64,000 bases of DNA from Opitutus sp. ER46 (GTDB lineage: Bacteria; Verrucomicrobiota; Verrucomicrobiia; Opitutales; Opitutaceae), in assembly GCF_003054705.1 (NCBI RefSeq), contig NZ_QAYX01000025.1:310001-374000 (forward strand). The letters run 5' to 3'. The first letter of the stretch is position 1, and each line of letters begins with the position of its first letter. The notes under the pieces were generated by a model. That model saw nothing but the letters and a program-made list of their open reading frames with translations, was not told where the DNA came from and ran no database searches. Positions 61,512-64,000 of this stretch are shown one piece after another. The translations under genes were made by a program, and so were the position numbers.

Positions 61512-62615
61512 ATGGCCGATCACGACCAGGACTCCAAAACTGAGGAACCGACCGAGAAGCGTCTGAACGAGGCGCACGATCGGGGTCAGTTCGCGCGTTC
61601 GGCTGAGTTGGCGGTGCTCTTCCCGATCGGCGCTCTCCTGGGGGTGTTCACGATGCTCATCCCGACGATGTCGCGGGAGGTGGCGGAGTACTCGGTCGCG
61701 ATTTTCACGCGGTTCACCAGCACCCCCATTTCGATCGACACCGTCTCCGGCATGCTGGCCGAGATGCTGTTGCTGTCGGCGCGCGTGCTCGGGCCGGTGC
61801 TGCTGGCCATCCTTGGTGCCATCTTCCTCGCGTGCGGCGTCCAGAGCGGCTTCCGGCTCACCCCCGAGGCCGTCACGTTCAAGATCGAGCAGTTGAACGT
61901 TATCGCGAACTTCAACCGCATCTTCTCGAAGGCGGCGTTCGTGCGCACGGGCATCGATATCCTGAAGCTCACCGCGATCGGCACCGCGCTCTGGCTGGGC
62001 ACCCGCGGGTTGATCTACGACCCGCTCTTCACGGCTCCGGTTGAGGCGGCCTATCTCGGCGAGTTCCTCAATCGCGCCACCGTGCTGTTCCTCACCCGGT
62101 TGCTCCTCGCCCTGGGCGTCGTCGCCGCGATCAGCTACGCGTACGAAAAGTTCAAGACGCACCGCGACATGATGATGACGCGGGAAGAGGTGAAGGAGGA
62201 GCACAAGCAGTCTGAAGGCGACGGCCGCGTCAAAGGCGCCATGCGCCGCATGGCCCGCCGGCTGATGCAGAAGCAGATGCTCGCGGACGTCGCGACTGCC
62301 GACGTGGTGGTCACGAATCCGACCCACTTTGCCGTCGCGCTGAAGTACGAGCGCGGCAAGGACAAGGCCCCCGTCATCCTCGCCAAGGGCGAGAACGGTT
62401 TTGCCAAACGCATCAAGGCGATCGCCGCCGAAAACGGCGTGCCCATGGTCGAGAACAAGCCGGTTGCCCGGCTGCTGTTCGCGATGGGCACCGTGGGCGA
62501 GGCGATCCCCTCCGAGCTCTACCAGGCCGTGGCCGAGATCCTGGCCGTCGTCTACCGGACGCACCGGTACTACTTCCATCGCCTGAAGGCGCGTCGGATG
62601 GAGGCGGGAGCCTAA
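61512..62615 (+). CDS. flhB: Flagellar export gate protein FlhB
   Basis: 367 residues. Cytoplasmic start typical of FlhB (DSKTEEPTEKRLNEAHDRGQFARS), four membrane helices (about 35-215), and the self-cleaving NPTH motif in VVTNPTHFAVALKY at about 262. FlhB cleaves itself between Asn and Pro to switch substrates from rod/hook to filament. It is driven by its own sigma54-type promoter after the gap following fliR. flhA begins three bases after its stop. Confidence 0.97.
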   Translation: MADHDQDSKTEEPTEKRLNEAHDRGQFARSAELAVLFPIGALLGVFTMLIPTMSREVAEYSVAIFTRFTSTPISIDTVSGMLAEMLLLSARVLGPVLLAILGAIFLACGVQSGFRLTPEAVTFKIEQLNVIANFNRIFSKAAFVRTGIDILKLTAIGTALWLGTRGLIYDPLFTAPVEAAYLGEFLNRATVLFLTRLLLALGVVAAISYAYEKFKTHRDMMMTREEVKEEHKQSEGDGRVKGAMRRMARRLMQKQMLADVATADVVVTNPTHFAVALKYERGKDKAPVILAKGENGFAKRIKAIAAENGVPMVENKPVARLLFAMGTVGEAIPSELYQAVAEILAVVYRTHRYYFHRLKARRMEAGA

Positions 62616-62618
62616 CCC

Positions 62619-64000
62619 ATGGCGACCGACAACAGCACCTTTTCCGCGCTGATGAAGCGCGCCGACCTGGTCTTTACGGGGGGCCTGTTCCTCACCGTCC
62701 TCCTGCTGATCATCCCGGTGCCGCCGGCGATCCTGGACGTCTTCCTGGCGCTGAACATCGGCCTGTCGCTGTTGGTGCTGCTCGCGATCATCTACATCAA
62801 GGATCCGCCGGAGTTCTCCAGCTTCCCGACGTTACTCCTGGCCCTGACGCTCTTCCGGCTGGCCCTGAACATCAGTTCCACCCGTCAGATCCTGGTGAGC
62901 GGCTACGCCGGTCACATCATCGACTCGTTCGGCCACTTCGTCATCCAGGGCAACTTCGTGGTCGGCGCGGTGGTGTTCCTGATCCTGGTGGTCATCAACT
63001 TCGTGGTCATCACCAAGGGCGCCGGTCGTATCGCCGAGGTGAGCGCCCGGTTCACCCTCGATGCGTTGCCCGGCAAGCAGATGGCCATCGATGCCGAGCT
63101 GAACGCCGGCATCATCGACGAGGCCGCCGCCACCGCCCGCCGCATCAAGGTCCAGAAGGAAGCCGACTTCTACGGCGCGATGGACGGTGCCTCGAAGTTC
63201 GTCCGCGGCGACGCGATCGCGGGCATCATGATCACCCTCATCAATGTCGTTGGCGGCTTCGCCATCGGCGTGATGCAGATGGGCCTCTCGCTGGTGGAGT
63301 CGCTGCAGAAGTTCACCCTGCTGTCGATCGGTGACGGCCTCGTCTCGCAGATTCCCTCCCTGATCCTCTCGGTCGGCGCCGGCATCCTCGTCACTCGCGC
63401 CTCCGAGAATTCCAATCTCGGCGTCCAGCTCGCCGGCCAGCTCTTCCGCTATCCGCGGGCGATGAAGATCGCCGCCGGCATGATGGCCTGCTTCGGCCTG
63501 ATGCCCGGCATGCCGCTCATCCCGTTCTTCGGCCTCTCCGGTCTCGCGTACTACATCGCCCGCGTGCTCGAGAACCAGGAACTGCAGCGCGGTCCCGAAG
63601 TGGCCGCCGGCAAGACCGCCCCGGGCGCCAAGGGCGCCAAGCCCGGCACGCCCGGCGCCGCGGGTGCCCCCGCCCCGGCGGCGGGTGGCTCGGGTGGACC
63701 GGAAGACGTCCGGAAGCTCATCGAGGTCGACGTTTTTGCCATCGAGATCGGTTACGGCCTGCTTTCCCTCGCGGAGGTCCGCACCGGTGGCGAACTGCTC
63801 GCCCGCGTCACCGGCGTCCGCAAGGCGCTCGCCCGCGAGAAGGGCATCGTCGTTCCGCCCATCTCGGTCCGCGACAATCTCGAGCTCGCGCCCAACGACT
63901 ACCGCTTCCTCCTCCGCGGCAAGCCTGTCGCCCGTGGCCAGCTCATGTCCGACCGCTGGCTCGCCATGAACGTTTCCGGTTCGAAGGTTCGCCTCAAGGG
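62619..64000 (+). CDS. flhA: Flagellar export protein FlhA, 5' part
   Basis: The frame is open to the window end; 460 complete codons are visible. Membrane helices cover about 20-310. The FHIPEP-type signatures are seen: SSFPTLLLALTLFRLALNISSTR and FVVITKGAGRIAEVSARFTLDALPGKQMAIDAEL. The cytoplasmic domain starts after about residue 340 and opens with a low-complexity Gly/Ala/Pro/Lys stretch of about 35 residues that is longer than usual for this linker. FlhA is the main substrate-docking ring of the export gate. Start ATG 62619. Confidence 0.97.
   Translation, partial: MATDNSTFSALMKRADLVFTGGLFLTVLLLIIPVPPAILDVFLALNIGLSLLVLLAIIYIKDPPEFSSFPTLLLALTLFRLALNISSTRQILVSGYAGHIIDSFGHFVIQGNFVVGAVVFLILVVINFVVITKGAGRIAEVSARFTLDALPGKQMAIDAELNAGIIDEAAATARRIKVQKEADFYGAMDGASKFVRGDAIAGIMITLINVVGGFAIGVMQMGLSLVESLQKFTLLSIGDGLVSQIPSLILSVGAGILVTRASENSNLGVQLAGQLFRYPRAMKIAAGMMACFGLMPGMPLIPFFGLSGLAYYIARVLENQELQRGPEVAAGKTAPGAKGAKPGTPGAAGAPAPAAGGSGGPEDVRKLIEVDVFAIEIGYGLLSLAEVRTGGELLARVTGVRKALAREKGIVVPPISVRDNLELAPNDYRFLLRGKPVARGQLMSDRWLAMNVSGSKVRLK

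Overview
The window is G+C-rich bacterial DNA, densely coded and without rRNA, tRNA or CRISPR. It carries a polar-type flagellar and chemotaxis locus with very few Shine-Dalgarno sequences, many HDOD proteins, hybrid kinases and TPR proteins. Together these suggest a motile Verrucomicrobium of the Opitutaceae type (Opitutus-like). That is an inference from gene content and style, not from a marker gene.

Layout. 1-1250: the 3' end of an Omp85-type outer-membrane gene and a YugP-type membrane metallopeptidase. 1257-3862 (minus): a hybrid kinase, a LuxR-type regulator and a single-domain receiver. 3863-4249: no gene, but a strong hairpin terminator that may end a small RNA. 4250-6599 (minus): three overlapping genes for a secreted Pro-rich protein, a TPR envelope protein and a FlgN-like coiled-coil protein. 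6755-11845: a PAS hybrid kinase and three HDOD proteins. 12033-27677: a glycosyltransferase island of three TPR/OGT-like (GT41-type) proteins in tandem, a double glycosyltransferase with TPRs, and a 1338-residue fusion of radical SAM, pyruvyltransferase-like, glycosyltransferase and TPR parts. 27938-34200: two flagellins, fliD, a lipoprotein, a possible FlgM-like protein, fliS and a FliT-like chaperone. 34921-36423: an NtrC-type sigma54 activator. 36669-46362: chemotaxis genes (CheX, REC-REC-STAS, CheW, CheA, HDOD, CheD, REC/HD-GYP-like, CheB, CheR). 46585-64000: flgB flgC fliE fliF fliG fliH fliI fliJ motE-like fliK flgD flgE fliL fliM fliN fliO fliP fliQ fliR / flhB flhA (cut by the window end).

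How it works together. By eye I find sigma54-type elements (TGGC-N7-TGC geometry, GG-N10-GC) before flgB, flhB, both divergent glycosyltransferase genes, the OGT-like cluster and one HDOD gene. I find sigma28-type elements (TAAA-N14/16-GCCGATAA) before a flagellin, fliD, the flgM-like/fliS group, cheX and HDOD genes. This suggests a two-step hierarchy: the NtrC-type activator with sigma54 drives basal body, export and glycosylation genes, and sigma28 drives filament and chemotaxis genes. The glycosyltransferase island therefore looks like a flagellin-modification system wired into flagellar assembly.

The most unusual points are the radical SAM/pyruvyltransferase/glycosyltransferase/TPR fusion, two OGT-like paralogues that seem to lack catalytic-site motifs, sigma54 promoters that predict almost leaderless mRNAs, and a repeat element (three 14-bp iterons plus a shared downstream motif at identical spacing) present at 19.1 kb and again at 61.1 kb, where it splits fliR from flhB.
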